Source: Kitasatospora griseola (lineage in GTDB: Bacteria; Actinomycetota; Actinomycetes; Streptomycetales; Streptomycetaceae). From it: DNA of 64,000 nucleotides. This document shows, piece by piece, positions 42,922 to 50,000 of this stretch (its first letter is position 1; the number at the start of each line of letters is the position of its first letter). The stretch is from NCBI RefSeq assembly GCF_014648555.1, contig NZ_BMRI01000016.1, positions 35,754 to 99,753 on the forward strand, in the 5' to 3' direction. The notes beneath the pieces are model-generated. The model was not told the DNA's origin. It saw nothing but the letters and a program-made list of their open reading frames with translations, and did not search any database. The translations under genes were made by a program, and so were the position numbers.

Positions 42922-45267
42922 TCAGGACGCCGGGCCCACCCGGACGGTGGTCAGCTTGCCGCCCTGGGTCTCGCGGACCACCTCGATCCGGGTGTTGGTG
43001 TCGGGCACCTTCACCCCGAGCTGCGGGATCGCCGGGTCGGTGTACACCCCGCTGTGGTCGTCGAAGGCGGGCACCGCCGGCTCCGAGGGAACCTTGGTCG
43101 CCACGCCCGCCTTGTGCAGCGTGAACGCGTCGGTCCTCTTCAGCGAGAACGTCGCGTCGTAGGACTGCGAACGCCCGTTGGTGAGCGAGCCGTCCGCGAA
43201 CCGCAGCGCCTTCGGGTGCGCGTCCACCGGCAGGATCAGCCCGCCGCCCAGGTGGTCGACGGTGTTGTTGTTCTCGTAGGAGGTGTCCCACAGCCAGACC
43301 AACACCCCCTCCTGGTACGGGTAGTTGTCGATCACGTCGGCCTTGCCCGGCACACCCGAGTAGCCGAAGTTGTACGGCCCGGTCTTCAGGAACGCGCCGT
43401 ACCCGGCGTAGCGGCGGTTCTCCACCAGGTAGGCCCGCGGGTGCTGCTTGACGGCGTCCTTGCCGTGGATGACCGAGAACCCGACGGCCGCCCAGTCGCC
43501 CGGGCCGCCCTCCGCGCCGTCGGCCAGCAGCACCGCGCCGTCCGCGGTCAGCTTCACCGCGTCCACCAGCACGCCCCGGCCGTGCGTGTTGGTGTCGGAG
43601 GTGACGTGGAAGCGCACCTGCACCTGCTTGCCGAGGTACCCGTCCAGCGGGAGGTGCAGCTGTCGCCAGCCGCCCGAACTGCCGCTCAGGCCGGGCGTGT
43701 TCGCCGTGGTGTCGCCGATCGGCAGCCCGTCGACGGTGCCGTGCAGCGGCGTCCAGGTGCGGCCGCCGTCCGCGGACGCCTCCACCGTGAAGAAGTCGTA
43801 GTCCTGCTCGGTGTCCCACCAGGCCGCGGCGTCGAGGGCGGCCGAGGAGGTCTTCCCGGTCAGGTCCACGGTGCGCGACAGCGAGGCGTCCATGTTGTCG
43901 CCGGTGTCGCTCCACCACTGCGCGCCGCCCTCGAACGGGTCGGCCAGCGAGGTCGTGGTCGAAGCCGGCGGCAGGTGCACCAGGACGGCCTGCGCCTGGT
44001 CGGTGTTGTAGCCGGACACGCCCAGGGTGTGGCTGGAACGGGTGGCGGCCTGCGCCTCGTCGTAGTTCAGCCAGCCCATCTGCAGCTTGCTCCAGGCGTC
44101 CAGGTCGCCCGGGTACGCGCCGGTGGTGTTGCGCCCCTTGCCCAGGTACGAGCCCGAGGACATCAGCGACCAGAAGCTGACGGAGTTGTCGCCGCCGTTG
44201 GTCGAGTAAAGGTCCGGCAGGCCCAGGTTGTGCCCGAACTCGTGGGAGAACAGGCCGACTCCGCTGTTCTCGCCCGCCTGCACGTAGTCGTACACGTACA
44301 GGCCGGTGTCGCCGACCGGCGCGCCGCCGATCCGGTTGCCCGCCGGGCCGGTCTGCCCGGTCGGGTCGGGGAAGGTCCAGCTGCGGTGCGCCCACAGGGC
44401 GTCGCCGCCCTGCGCGCCGCCGCCCCAGGTCTCGTCGACGCCGGCGTGCACCACGATCACGTTGTCGAGGTAGCCGTCCGGCTCGTCGAAGTTGCCGTCC
44501 TTGTCGTAGTCGTAGCGGTCCTGGACGTCGTACTGCGCCAGCTCCGCCTTGACGTCCGCGGCCGTGCGGCCCTTGGCGATCTCGCCGTCGTACCAGGCCT
44601 TGGTGGCGTCCCGGACGAACTCCTGCGCCTGGGTCCAGCCGCCGCCGCCCTGCGGGCCCTTGTTGGAGCCGTAGCGGGCCTCGTTCCACGGCAGGGTGAC
44701 CCAGTCGGTGACGGTGCCCTCGATGTCGTACCGGCCCGAGGACTGGGTGCGGTAGAAGTTGCGCATCGAGTTCGCGCCCGGCGCGTCGTCGAAGAACATC
44801 TTCCGGTAGGAGTCGCGGCTGAAGTCGTTCTGCCAGTAGGTGTGGGTGTCGTTCGCGCCCGGCTGCGGAATCCGGTTGTGCTGCGGGCCGGGGGTGCCGC
44901 CGTAGCGCGGCTTGCCGTCGTACAGCGTGGTGTTGTCGACCTGGTCGCCGAACTGGGCGAGGATCACGAACACCTTGTCGGTGCGCTGGTGGGCGAGCTG
45001 GACGTAGTCGTTGCCGATCTTCACCTTGGCCGGGGTGGTGCCCTTGTCGCTCTTGGCGACCCGGCCCTGGTTGACCTGTGCCATGGCCTGCGCCTTGAGC
45101 GCCTGCCGGGCCCGCTCCTGCGGCGGCACCGGCGAGGGCGGCGCCTCCCGGCCGTCGGTCGCCGACTGCGGGGCGGCGGTGGACGGTTGGGCCTGGGCGG
45201 GGGCGGCGGTCAGGGCTATCGCGCCGGTGGTCAGGGCAGCCAGCAGGGCTGTGGGGAGTCTGCGCAA
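42922..45267 (-). CDS. Secreted M6 metalloprotease (immune inhibitor A-like)
   Basis: 781 aa from TTG 45267 after GAGGAG. A Sec signal peptide (cleavage about after AQA, residues 25-27) and a propeptide precede the M6 catalytic domain with the zinc motif FSHEFGHNLGLPDLY; a beta-rich C-terminal domain (about 400-780) follows. Immune inhibitor A proteases cut diverse host and matrix proteins outside the cell. A GTGACAT-type site lies 55 bases upstream, linking it to the hydroxyproline regulator. The next upstream gene is an S9 peptidase with a similar site. Confidence 0.92.
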   Translation of the reverse strand: MRRLPTALLAALTTGAIALTAAPAQAQPSTAAPQSATDGREAPPSPVPPQERARQALKAQAMAQVNQGRVAKSDKGTTPAKVKIGNDYVQLAHQRTDKVFVILAQFGDQVDNTTLYDGKPRYGGTPGPQHNRIPQPGANDTHTYWQNDFSRDSYRKMFFDDAPGANSMRNFYRTQSSGRYDIEGTVTDWVTLPWNEARYGSNKGPQGGGGWTQAQEFVRDATKAWYDGEIAKGRTAADVKAELAQYDVQDRYDYDKDGNFDEPDGYLDNVIVVHAGVDETWGGGAQGGDALWAHRSWTFPDPTGQTGPAGNRIGGAPVGDTGLYVYDYVQAGENSGVGLFSHEFGHNLGLPDLYSTNGGDNSVSFWSLMSSGSYLGKGRNTTGAYPGDLDAWSKLQMGWLNYDEAQAATRSSHTLGVSGYNTDQAQAVLVHLPPASTTTSLADPFEGGAQWWSDTGDNMDASLSRTVDLTGKTSSAALDAAAWWDTEQDYDFFTVEASADGGRTWTPLHGTVDGLPIGDTTANTPGLSGSSGGWRQLHLPLDGYLGKQVQVRFHVTSDTNTHGRGVLVDAVKLTADGAVLLADGAEGGPGDWAAVGFSVIHGKDAVKQHPRAYLVENRRYAGYGAFLKTGPYNFGYSGVPGKADVIDNYPYQEGVLVWLWDTSYENNNTVDHLGGGLILPVDAHPKALRFADGSLTNGRSQSYDATFSLKRTDAFTLHKAGVATKVPSEPAVPAFDDHSGVYTDPAIPQLGVKVPDTNTRIEVVRETQGGKLTTVRVGPAS

Positions 45268-45321
45268 GTGACCCGCTCCTCAATGGGAAAGGGGGAGGAA
45301 AGGAATGGTCGGTAATATTTC

Positions 45322-45334
45322 ACATGTCACGCAT
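45322..45334 (-). promoter_or_regulatory. GTGACAT-type operator upstream of the M6 protease gene
   Basis: ACATGTCACGCAT on the plus strand gives ATGCGTGACATGT on the coding strand, 55 bases before the TTG start. It shares the seven-base core and the ATGYGTGACAT extension with the sites at 5630 and 47488. It directly follows the S9 peptidase stop. Confidence 0.55.
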
Positions 45335-47436
45335 CAGGCGGAAGGGGTTGCGCCCAACTCCCGCCCCAGGCCCAACTTCTCGCGGAGGAAGGCGAGCTCC
45401 ACCGCCGCCACCCGCTCCAGCTCGCCGTCCGGCAGCATGTGGCTCACCCCCGGCAGCGGCAGCACCGCGTGCGGACGCCCCGCCCGGTTCAGCGCCTGCG
45501 ACAGCAGCAGCGAGTGCGACGGGTGCACGTTGTCGTCCGCCAACCCGTGGATCAGCAGCAGCGGACGGCGCAGTGCCGGCGCGTCGGCCAGCAGGCAGTC
45601 CGCCTCGTACCCCTGCGGGTTGTCCTGCGGCAGCCCCAAGTACCGCTCGGTGTACGCCGTGTCGTACAGCCGGAAGTCGGTCGGGGGCGCACCCGCGCTC
45701 GCCACGTGGAACACGTCCGGGCGGCGCAGCACCGCCAGCGCCGCGAAGTACCCGCCGTACGACCAGCCGCGCACGCCCACCCGGGTCAGGTCCAGATCCG
45801 GGTGCTCCGCGCCCAGCGCCTGCAGCGCCGCCACCTGGTCGTCGATCGCCACCTGCGAGAAGCGGCGGAAGATCGCCCGGGTGAACTCCGGTGACACGAA
45901 AGGCGTTCCGCGGTTGTCCACGGTCACCACCGCGAAGCCCTGGTCGGCCCACCACTGCTTCAGCTGCCAGCGGCGCGGCTCGTTCGCCACCGCCTGGAAG
46001 CCCGGCCCGCCGTACACATCCAGCAGCACCGGAAGCCGGTTCCCGGCCACGTGCCCGCGCGGGTACAGCACCGCCGAGGGCAGCCCGTGCTCGGTGACCC
46101 GTCGCAGCAACGGCTCGGGCCGGTAAGGGAGTTCGGCCGACAGGTCGGGGAACGCGGTGCGGGCGCCGCCGGGCCCGACCAGCTCGCGGCGGACGCCGTC
46201 GAGGGACGCCGAGACGAGCAGCAGCACGCCCTCGCCGTGTGCGGCCACGGTGTGCACGCCCGGGCCCTCGGTGAGCCGCTCCGGCGCGCCGCCGTCCGGG
46301 TCCAGCAGGAACACCTGCTGGTCGGCCGGGTCGCCGTCGCCCGCCTCGACCAACAGGCCGCCGTGCCACGGCCCGACCACCCGGCGCACCTGGAGGCGCT
46401 CGTCCGTCAGCGCCTTGCCGTCCAGCGCCAGCCCGCGCGCCGCCGGGGTGTCCGCCGAGGTCAGCACCCGCCCGTCGGACAGCCGCAGCGGCGTGCCCGG
46501 CAGCGGGTCCACCCAGAACTCGTCCTCGGTGCGGGAGAGTTCGCGCGTGACGCCGGTGGCCGGGTCGGCGCTCAGCAGCAGCACCCGCTGCTGCAGGCGG
46601 TCCGCGACGGTCAGCAGGATCTCCCCGTCGCCCTCCCAGTCGGCCGCCAGCAGGTACGGGAACTCGGCGTCGTCCCAGCGCAGTCGGGTGCGGTCGCCGG
46701 ACAGCCGCAGCACCCACAGCTGGAGGTCCGCGTTCGGGCCGCCCGCCTGCGGGTACGCGAACGACTCCGGCTCCCGCTCCGGGTGCGCCGGGTCGGCGAA
46801 GTGCCGGAGCGGCACGGCCGATTCGTCCACCCGGGCGGCCAGCACCGCGGAGCCGTCGGGCGACCACCAGTGGCCCCGGGAGCGGCCCAGCTCCTCCGCC
46901 GCCGCGAACTCCGCCACGCCCCAGCGGGCACCGTCCGCCGGGCTGAGCCGGCCGCCCGAGGTCAGGTGCAGCGCGTCGTCGGCGACGTACGCGACCAGCG
47001 CGCCGTCCGCGCTCGGGCGCGGGTCGAACGCGGGCCCGGCGACCGGGAGTTCGGTGCAGGAGCCGGTCGCGGTGTCGCACCGGAACAGCCGGCCGTCGAG
47101 GGCGAAGACCGCCGTGGCGAGATCGGCCGTGGCCGCGAACGAGCCGATGCCGGGCGCCCACACCCGGATCCGCTCGCGCAGCCGGCGCTCCACCGGCGGC
47201 AGGTCCGCGACCGCGCCGGTGCGTCCGGGCGCCAGCGCCGACGGGTCGGCCACCAGGTGCTCCTGACCGGTCGTCAGGTCGAAGATCCACAGGCGCTCGA
47301 CCGGGTCGGTCGGGCCGGTGGAGCGCAGGAACAGGGCGCGGCGGGCGTCGGCGGCGAGGGTGACGGCGCGGGGCGAGCCGTAGCTGAAGCGGCCGGTGGC
47401 GGCGCTCAGCGCGAGAAAGGGGTCGGTGTGGGTCAC
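45334..47436 (-). CDS. S9 prolyl oligopeptidase/dipeptidyl peptidase IV-like enzyme
   Basis: 700 aa from GTG 47436. An N-terminal beta-propeller (about 1-430) is followed by an alpha/beta hydrolase with the catalytic Ser in GVRGWSYGGYFAAL, Asp in HGLADDNVHPSHS and His shortly after. The propeller has the DPPIV_N pattern. Such enzymes release Xaa-Pro dipeptides or cut after proline. No signal peptide is evident, so it is cytosolic or released by lysis. Its promoter region carries the GTGACAT-type site at 47484. Confidence 0.9.
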   Translation of the reverse strand: MTHTDPFLALSAATGRFSYGSPRAVTLAADARRALFLRSTGPTDPVERLWIFDLTTGQEHLVADPSALAPGRTGAVADLPPVERRLRERIRVWAPGIGSFAATADLATAVFALDGRLFRCDTATGSCTELPVAGPAFDPRPSADGALVAYVADDALHLTSGGRLSPADGARWGVAEFAAAEELGRSRGHWWSPDGSAVLAARVDESAVPLRHFADPAHPEREPESFAYPQAGGPNADLQLWVLRLSGDRTRLRWDDAEFPYLLAADWEGDGEILLTVADRLQQRVLLLSADPATGVTRELSRTEDEFWVDPLPGTPLRLSDGRVLTSADTPAARGLALDGKALTDERLQVRRVVGPWHGGLLVEAGDGDPADQQVFLLDPDGGAPERLTEGPGVHTVAAHGEGVLLLVSASLDGVRRELVGPGGARTAFPDLSAELPYRPEPLLRRVTEHGLPSAVLYPRGHVAGNRLPVLLDVYGGPGFQAVANEPRRWQLKQWWADQGFAVVTVDNRGTPFVSPEFTRAIFRRFSQVAIDDQVAALQALGAEHPDLDLTRVGVRGWSYGGYFAALAVLRRPDVFHVASAGAPPTDFRLYDTAYTERYLGLPQDNPQGYEADCLLADAPALRRPLLLIHGLADDNVHPSHSLLLSQALNRAGRPHAVLPLPGVSHMLPDGELERVAAVELAFLREKLGLGRELGATPSA

Positions 47437-47483
47437 CAGCCGATCGTTGCGGGGCAGGGGTGGGTTCGGCTAGAAGTATGACC

Positions 47484-47500
47484 TGTGAAATGTCACACAG
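47484..47500 (-). promoter_or_regulatory. GTGACAT-type operator upstream of the S9 peptidase gene
   Basis: TGTGAAATGTCACA (47484-47497) is a perfect TGTGA/TCACA inverted repeat with a 4-base spacer, and AAATGTCACACAG (47488-47500) matches 12 of 13 bases of the site before the hydroxyproline deaminase gene. It sits about 50 bases before the start codon. Confidence 0.6.
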
Positions 47501-47576
47501 CATAGGCATTCGAATTGGAGTTCACCGTCCACGCGGTCTGCCTGCCGCGGGAGCTCGCGCAGCGAGACGTCATGAG

Positions 47577-47607
47577 CGGGCCACCCGGTGCGGGGGCGGG
47601 TGGCCCG
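47577..47607. terminator. Hairpin terminator after the ArsR gene
   Basis: An 11-bp perfect stem CGGGCCACCCG / CGGGTGGCCCG (47577-47587, 47597-47607) with a 9-base loop lies nine bases downstream of the minus-strand ArsR stop. Confidence 0.7.
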
Positions 47608-47615
47608 TCGGCGTG

Positions 47616-47945
47616 TCAGGGGGAGGCGCGGAGCTCCTCCAGCAGCATGCCCTGATCGGCGAGCAGCTCGGTGAGTATCCGGCGGGCGGTGCGCAGCAGT
47701 TCGGCGACGTCGGCGCCGGCGAGCGCGTAGACCACCGTGGAACCCTCGCGGGTGGCGGTGACCAGGCCGGAGCGGCGCAGGATGGCCAACTGCTGGGAGA
47801 GGCTGGACGGTTCGACGTCGAGTTCGGGCAGCAGCTCACGGACGGGCGTCGGCCCCGCCTGGAGCAGTTCGAGCACTCGGATCCGGACCGGATGGCCGAG
47901 CATCCGGAAGAATTCGGCCTTGGCCTGGTACAGCGGTACGGGCAT
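47616..47945 (-). CDS. ArsR-family transcriptional regulator
   Basis: 109 aa. A compact ArsR winged helix: EFFRMLGHPVRIRVLELLQA, then EPSSLSQQLAILRRSGLVTA and wing REGSTVVYALAG. The usual metal-binding Cys motif of the recognition helix is absent, so it probably senses something other than arsenic or zinc. It follows a roadblock gene by 46 bases. Confidence 0.88.
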   Translation of the reverse strand: MPVPLYQAKAEFFRMLGHPVRIRVLELLQAGPTPVRELLPELDVEPSSLSQQLAILRRSGLVTATREGSTVVYALAGADVAELLRTARRILTELLADQGMLLEELRASP

Positions 47946-47991
47946 GCTTCCTCCCCTTGTCTCCGGCGGCCCGTGGGCCGCCGCCCCGCGC

Positions 47992-48366
47992 TCAGACCTC
48001 CAGGGACGCCTCGATCCGCTTCAACTGGTGCCGGGCCATCGCCAGGTTGGACCGGCTGCGGTTGAGCGCGAGGTAGAGGAACAGCCCGCGCCCGCCGGCC
48101 GTGGTCAGCGGGCGGATCAGGTGGTACTGCCCGGTCAGGGTGACCAGGATGTCCTCGATCCCGTCGTCGTGGAGGTTGAGCAGCTCCATCGCCCGCATCT
48201 TGGCACGCACCAGGTCGGTGTTGGCGGCCGCGGCGACATTCAGGTCGATCTCCCCGCCGTCGCCGAGAGTCCCCAGCGCCATTCCGCTGCCGTAGTCCAC
48301 CAGCGCCACGCCGATGGCTCCTTCGATGGTCATGGCTTCCTTGAGCGAGGTTTCGAGATTCGCCAT
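47992..48366 (-). CDS. Roadblock/LC7-domain protein, close paralogue of the 38476 gene
   Basis: 124 aa from ATG 48366. It matches the 38476 product along its whole length, with shared runs such as EGAIGVALVDY, RAMELLNL and QYHLIRPLT. The two copies lie 9 kb apart on the same strand and the same length, so they come from a duplication. It is followed by an ArsR gene. Confidence 0.86.
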   Translation of the reverse strand: MANLETSLKEAMTIEGAIGVALVDYGSGMALGTLGDGGEIDLNVAAAANTDLVRAKMRAMELLNLHDDGIEDILVTLTGQYHLIRPLTTAGGRGLFLYLALNRSRSNLAMARHQLKRIEASLEV

Positions 48367-48472
48367 CGCCTGTCCTCCTGCTGCTGTCGCGGCCTGGTCG
48401 GTCGGCACGACTGTAGGAACCGGATCGCACTTCGGCCGAGTGTTGACCGGAATCGTTCGAAGCTGGACGGCC

Positions 48473-48492
48473 TTCGATCGACAAGCATCGAA
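48473..48492. promoter_or_regulatory. TTCGAT/ATCGAA inverted repeat before the roadblock gene
   Basis: TTCGAT (48473-48478) and ATCGAA (48487-48492) with 8 bases between, about 110 bases before ATG 48366. The 216 bases between the roadblock start and the RNA terminator hold no gene. Confidence 0.3.
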
Positions 48493-48582
48493 TCGCTGAT
48501 CACTTGAAGACATTTGAAACTCAGGATGTGAACACTTCTCGGAAACGCCACTCGGGAGAGCCGGCCGCCGAACGTGACGGGG

Positions 48583-48608
48583 CCCGGGAGCGGTATCCAG
48601 CTCCCGGG
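48583..48608 (-). terminator. Terminator hairpin downstream of the two YrlA-like RNAs
   Basis: CCCGGGAGC / GCTCCCGGG (48583-48591, 48600-48608) is a perfect 9-bp stem with an 8-base loop, 26 bases beyond the 3' end predicted for the second RNA. Confidence 0.75.
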
Positions 48609-48634
48609 CTCCTGAGGTGCCACCCAATTGCTCT

Positions 48635-48771
48635 GCGCCGGCACGTTTAAGGCCGAGGGTCACTCTCACAACGTCGTGCTTTGCCATTGAAGCTACCGCG
48701 CCAGGAAGAGGCGCAGGCGGGAGTCGAACCCGCATCCGACGTTACCGGCCCTCGACCGGTCGATCCGGCGC
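48635..48771 (-). ncRNA. YrlA-like Y RNA, second copy (permuted tRNA module)
   Basis: On the minus strand the 3' half of a tRNA comes before its 5' half. T-arm: GCGGG (48729-48733) / CCCGC (48717-48721) with loop TTCGACT. Acceptor: CTGCGCC (48710-48716) pairs with GGCGCGG (48696-48702), closed by a 7-base linker. D-arm: GCTT / AAGC with loop CAATGGCA. Anticodon-type stem: CGACG (48672-48676) with CGTCG (48737-48741). Beyond it the RNA ends pair: nine bp (48749-48757 with 48651-48659, one G-U) and seven bp GCGCCGG/CCGGCGC (48765-48771 with 48635-48641). This is the plan described for bacterial YrlA Y RNAs, whose end stem binds the Ro protein. Exact ends are not known. Confidence 0.75.
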
Positions 48772-48773
48772 TC

Positions 48774-48938
48774 GGCGGCGAATGCTGAGACTTGAGCGAG
48801 AGTCTGAGATTGACGGGGTTTGCCTCTGCCTGGTTGGGCCACCCCGGCGCGTGTGGTGCCGGGGGGAGGACTCGAACCTCCACCTGTACCCCGAAGTCAG
48901 CTTCAACTTCAGTGTCAGCTTGCGCTTCTCGCGCCACC
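48774..48938 (-). ncRNA. YrlA-like Y RNA, first copy (permuted tRNA module)
   Basis: Same plan as the next copy. T-arm GGAGG (48877-48881) / CCTCC (48865-48869), loop TTCGAGT. Acceptor CCCCGGC (48858-48864) followed by ACCA (48854-48857) pairs perfectly with GCCGGGG (48842-48848) across a 5-base linker. D-arm is GCC/GGC around AACCAGGCAGA. The anticodon-type stem is ACCCCG/CGGGGT (48814-48819 with 48888-48893). The outer stem includes TCAATCTCAG/CTGAAGTTGA (one mismatch) and GGTGGCG/CGCCGCC (48932-48938 with 48774-48780). Its 3' end touches the 5' end of the second RNA, so both likely come from one transcript. A genuine permuted tRNA needing joining is the alternative. Confidence 0.72.
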
Positions 48939-48956
48939 CCCGGTCTCACCCGGGGG
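48937..48956 (-). terminator. Hairpin between the 48967 gene and the first YrlA-like RNA
   Basis: CCCCCGG / CCGGGGG (48937-48943, 48950-48956) with a 6-base loop, directly after the stop of the minus-strand gene. It overlaps the first pair of the RNA's end stem by two bases, so the two structures may compete or the hairpin may mark processing. Confidence 0.5.
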
Positions 48957-48966
48957 GCTCTTGGGG

Positions 48967-49698
48967 CTACCCGAACAGGTAGCCGAACACGGCGTCGCCG
49001 ACCCGGCGGTCGGTGACCTCCGCGGCGTTCGCCTCCTCACGGGCGAACTGCACCGCCTGCTGGAGCTTCTCCACCCGCTCCAGCAGCTCGTTCACCCGGC
49101 GCGCGGGCAGCGCGCCGGAGAACTTCACGGTCGTCCAGTACCCGATCGCGACGTCCTCGTAGTAGACCTCGACCTGCGCCGGGTGCTTCTCCGTCGCCTC
49201 CGCCTTCACGTGGTTGCGCGGCACCTTCTTGGTGCGGATGGTGCGCACCGCCTCGGTCTTCCACGCGTCCGAGGACGGGTCGTGCGACCAGGACTCGGCG
49301 GCGTCCAGCACCGGCAGCTTGCGGACGAACGTCCGCAGGTCGGTCAACTGCTTCTCCAGGAACAGCAGGTACGTGACGGGCGCGTCGGCCACCAGCGTCC
49401 GCCCGTCCACCACCACGTCGGCCCGGGCCTCGGTGTTGGCCCAGTCCTTCGTCGCGGTGACGTCGAACAGCCGGGTGAGCGTGGCGGCGGTGGTGCGCAG
49501 CACGTCCTCCGCCTTGACCTGCACCCGCGTCGACTCGGGCGGCAACTGCTCGCCCTCCTCGTCCTTCGGCTGGTACGTCCGGGAGATGCCAGCCAGCAGG
49601 GCGGGCTTCTGCAGATCCTGGTGAGCCTGCGTCAGCTCCTGGAACGACTTCGACTTGACGCCTTTTTCCACGGCGATGATCTGGTTCAACTTGGCCAC
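48967..49698 (-). CDS. Conserved hypothetical protein upstream of the YrlA-like RNAs (243 aa)
   Basis: GTG 49698; the ribosome site is weak. A soluble, charged, mostly helical protein. Notable segments: SFQELTQAHQDLQKPALLAG, ISRTYQPKDEEGEQLPPEST and YYEDVAIGYWTTVKFSGALP, ending in a coiled stretch LLERVEKLQQAVQFAREEAN. I recall similar proteins in actinomycetes and their phages but no function. Its stop lies 29 bases from the first Y-RNA-like element on the same strand, so a common transcript is likely; a role in RNA binding is speculative. Confidence 0.65.
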   Translation of the reverse strand: MAKLNQIIAVEKGVKSKSFQELTQAHQDLQKPALLAGISRTYQPKDEEGEQLPPESTRVQVKAEDVLRTTAATLTRLFDVTATKDWANTEARADVVVDGRTLVADAPVTYLLFLEKQLTDLRTFVRKLPVLDAAESWSHDPSSDAWKTEAVRTIRTKKVPRNHVKAEATEKHPAQVEVYYEDVAIGYWTTVKFSGALPARRVNELLERVEKLQQAVQFAREEANAAEVTDRRVGDAVFGYLFG

Positions 49699-50000
49699 GG
49701 CGAGGACGCTAGCGGAACGCCCGTTCGACCCGCACCGGGTTTTTCGCGGCCCGGTCCACCTGCGGCGACGCTCACCCCGAGCAGCCGTCCGATCACGCAT
49801 CGCACCGTCTCCCGCCGGCGATTTCAGCTGCCGGAAAAGTCGGCTGTTGATGTCACTCCAGACGGGTAATCTCAGGCTGAGATGCTCGATCACCACACCC
49901 CAAGCACCCGCTGCGCCCCGTCGCCCGCCAGGGCCACGGCCCCGCAGCCGCAGGCGTCGCCGTCTGCGCCCCCGTCCAGCCACACCCACGGGAAGAAAAG
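49699..50000. promoter_or_regulatory. 302-base divergent promoter region with a 15-bp palindrome
   Basis: No gene. ATCTCAGGCTGAGAT (49869-49883) is a perfect odd palindrome next to TAATCT (49867-49872), a possible -10 for helY. A GTGACAT core also occurs on the minus strand near 49850 but without the AT-rich flanks of the other sites. Confidence 0.45.

Noticed and set aside
48635-48938. Ordinary tRNA genes at the TTCGA-containing segments
   Set aside because: Each T-arm lacks a pairing acceptor strand upstream at normal distance; the matching acceptor and D-arm lie downstream instead, so no standard tRNA can fold.
49845-49860. GTGACAT core before helY
   Set aside because: Flanks do not match the other five sites and the gene has no link to hydroxyproline use.
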